A stretch of 64,000 nucleotides of DNA, taken from assembly GCF_038095995.1 (NCBI RefSeq), contig NZ_CP146005.1, positions 310,001-374,000 of the forward strand, given 5' to 3'. This stretch comes from Mesomycoplasma ovipneumoniae (GTDB lineage: Bacteria; Bacillota_I; Bacilli_A; Mycoplasmatales; Metamycoplasmataceae). A model generated the notes under the pieces. The model made no database searches and had not been told where the DNA came from. It saw only the letters and a program-made list of their open reading frames with translations. The position numbers and the translations under genes are program-made. How positions within the stretch are numbered: the stretch's first letter is position 1; every line of letters starts with the position of its first letter. This document shows, one piece after another, positions 62,801-64,000 of the stretch.

Positions 62801-64000
62801 TTGGTCATTTACAAATTCTTGCTAATTCAATTTATGACAAGAAAAAACCAGCTCCAGAACCAGAGACTCCAAGACAAGACTCAGGAATCCGTTGAATTGA
62901 CGACAAAGTTCCAGGCCAGCCTCGCCCAGAAGTTAAAAGACCTGAGATCAATCAAGATGAATTTTTCAAAGGCAAATTAAGACCAGTTGCCGTAGAAGTA
63001 TCAACCTTCTCTACTCTAGACGAGAGTCCTTATTTTGCGACTCCTTTCCAAGACAGTCCTCAGACTAGTCAAGGTTCAGATTCAACATCTGAGAGTTCAA
63101 ATGAAGACTTGCAGACTTTAAAACAAAAACTTGAAATTCTTTTAGGTGAGCAATTTAGTAATTATTTTAATAATCTTGATCCAAATATCACTTTTGAAAT
63201 TGAATCAGTAAAGCAAATCTCACCGGAGGTCTACAGCGTTAGTCTTTCCTTAGTAAAAAATGTTGTGGACGGAAATACAACTACCCGGGTAAAATCAGAT
63301 AAGAGTCTAACTCTAGTAGTCCACAAACAACAAACAAATATTCCTGAACTAGCAAAGACTCCGGAGGTATCAAATACTAGCTGGGCTAAACAATACAGTC
63401 CTGACCAGCCTTTGGCTAATTCAACAACAATTACACTGGAATTTAAAAATCCAATACAGACTGACCCAACTGGTAAGCCAACAAGTCAGTGGCTATCTTC
63501 AGTGCCGGTGAGTATTCATCCAGCTGAACTGGCTTTGAGTCCACTGCAGCCGGTGATAGCGCCTGAGTTGAAGAATACAAAATTAGCGGCTCTCACTACT
63601 AGAAACTACACTTTCTTCTTTGGGAATGAAAAAAAAGTCAATGATAACCTTAGAATTGCCCAAAATGCTACTAGAGAAGCGTCTAAAATTGAAGTTAAGA
63701 ATCCAGAATTAATTACTTCTTCACCCGTCCAGATCCCAAATCCTCAGCATCAATTAGTTCAGCTAACATTGAATCCGTTACTGAACCAAAGTGTTGTAGA
63801 CTTTAAAATAACTGACCTAAAGGTAGAATCACCAACAAAGTTATCATTTACCCTCGAAAGTAGTGATATAAAACGTTTAATTAATGCCCCTATTGAAATA
63901 GCAAAAGCGTCAGATTCTTCTACTGATACTTTAGAAAGTCAAGATATAAAAGCTACAAATATTGTAAAAATTAAACCTAAACTAATCTTACAAGGTGCAA
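59887..64000 (+). CDS. P135-like adhesin (LppT-type, P97/P102 superfamily), 3' end outside the window
   Basis: At least 1371 residues, no stop before the window end. A signal anchor at residues 8-32 (ILIGSAAAIVLMSTVFGTVAG). The body consists of P102-like modules with repeated helical and beta segments (for example LEDLAKVKIKTKFDN, VKAKIRLEAQG). A Ser/Gln-rich linker (about 735-770: SLDSSSSQSTSAGSGTSS) and a second one (about 1050-1080: SQGSDSTSESS) are the kind of region where P97/P102 proteins are cleaved. TGA Trp codons throughout. It follows the P146-like gene by 133 bp and resembles Mhp683/P135, a glycosaminoglycan-binding paralogue. Identity inferred from order and architecture. Confidence 0.8.

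Overview
The window comes from a mollicute of the Mycoplasma (Mesomycoplasma) hyopneumoniae group (M. hyopneumoniae, M. flocculare and close relatives). It is very AT-rich. TGA must be read as tryptophan: almost every conserved gene is open only under genetic code 4, and a tRNA-Trp with anticodon UCA is present. The last two genes look like the P146/P135 (LppS/LppT-type) members of the P97/P102 adhesin superfamily. Species is inferred from recognised gene families, not from a database search.

Layout. 1-8.4 kb: a mobile-element pile-up (IS3-family and IS256-family elements set into older repeats) around an MFS transporter and L-lactate dehydrogenase. 8.4-20 kb: tRNA-Leu, a DUF31 serine-protease-like lipoprotein, prfA-prmC, gltX, a small unknown gene, trmL, tRNA-Trp, a split chromate transporter, a PD-(D/E)XK nuclease-like gene, and an hslO gene that is in frame with a cinA-type gene. 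20-27.5 kb: trigger factor, a coiled-coil membrane protein, the str operon rpsL-rpsG-fusA on the minus strand, and three small DUF4231/SLATT-like membrane proteins. 27.8-31.3 kb: an FtsX-like permease and a papain-like cysteine peptidase. 31.6-37 kb: tRNA-Thr, a YmdB-type phosphodiesterase, ychF, rpsF-ssb-rpsR, tRNA-Arg, tRNA-Cys, a membrane protein with a SAP/Rho_N-like tail, and an unknown gene. 37.3-39.5 kb: a putative immunoglobulin-blocking (MIB-like) surface protein. 39.7-42.7 kb: a four-layer nest of repeats. 42.8-55 kb: tuf, lon, a nucleoside salvage operon (deoD-deoA-deoC-upp plus an ECF S-component-like gene), a small membrane gene and secA. 55.4-64 kb: the two large adhesin-like genes, the second cut by the window end.

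The most unusual content is non-coding. Two related repeat families share their termini. The first is a 426-bp non-autonomous element present five times. All five copies are exactly 426 bp and nearly identical, with 17-bp terminal inverted repeats CCCGAGTTTCCCAGTTT. They are flanked by perfect direct repeats of 31, 34, 56, 79 and 101 bp. Long, variable target duplications are a known trait of IS1634-type mycoplasma elements, so this looks like a recently active MITE of that group.

The second family is a longer, older element (called R here) at five loci. It carries a conserved promoter (TTGGTC, 16-bp spacer, TATAAT) behind a poly(A) tract of variable length. Next come a strong Shine-Dalgarno site and a four-codon mini-ORF whose stop is always kept, then two hairpins with compensatory base changes, a boxA-like antitermination sequence and a third hairpin. 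This is the best candidate here for an undescribed system: a dispersed, structured, promoter-bearing RNA element.

Coordinates of features were derived by hand and may be off by one base in a few places.
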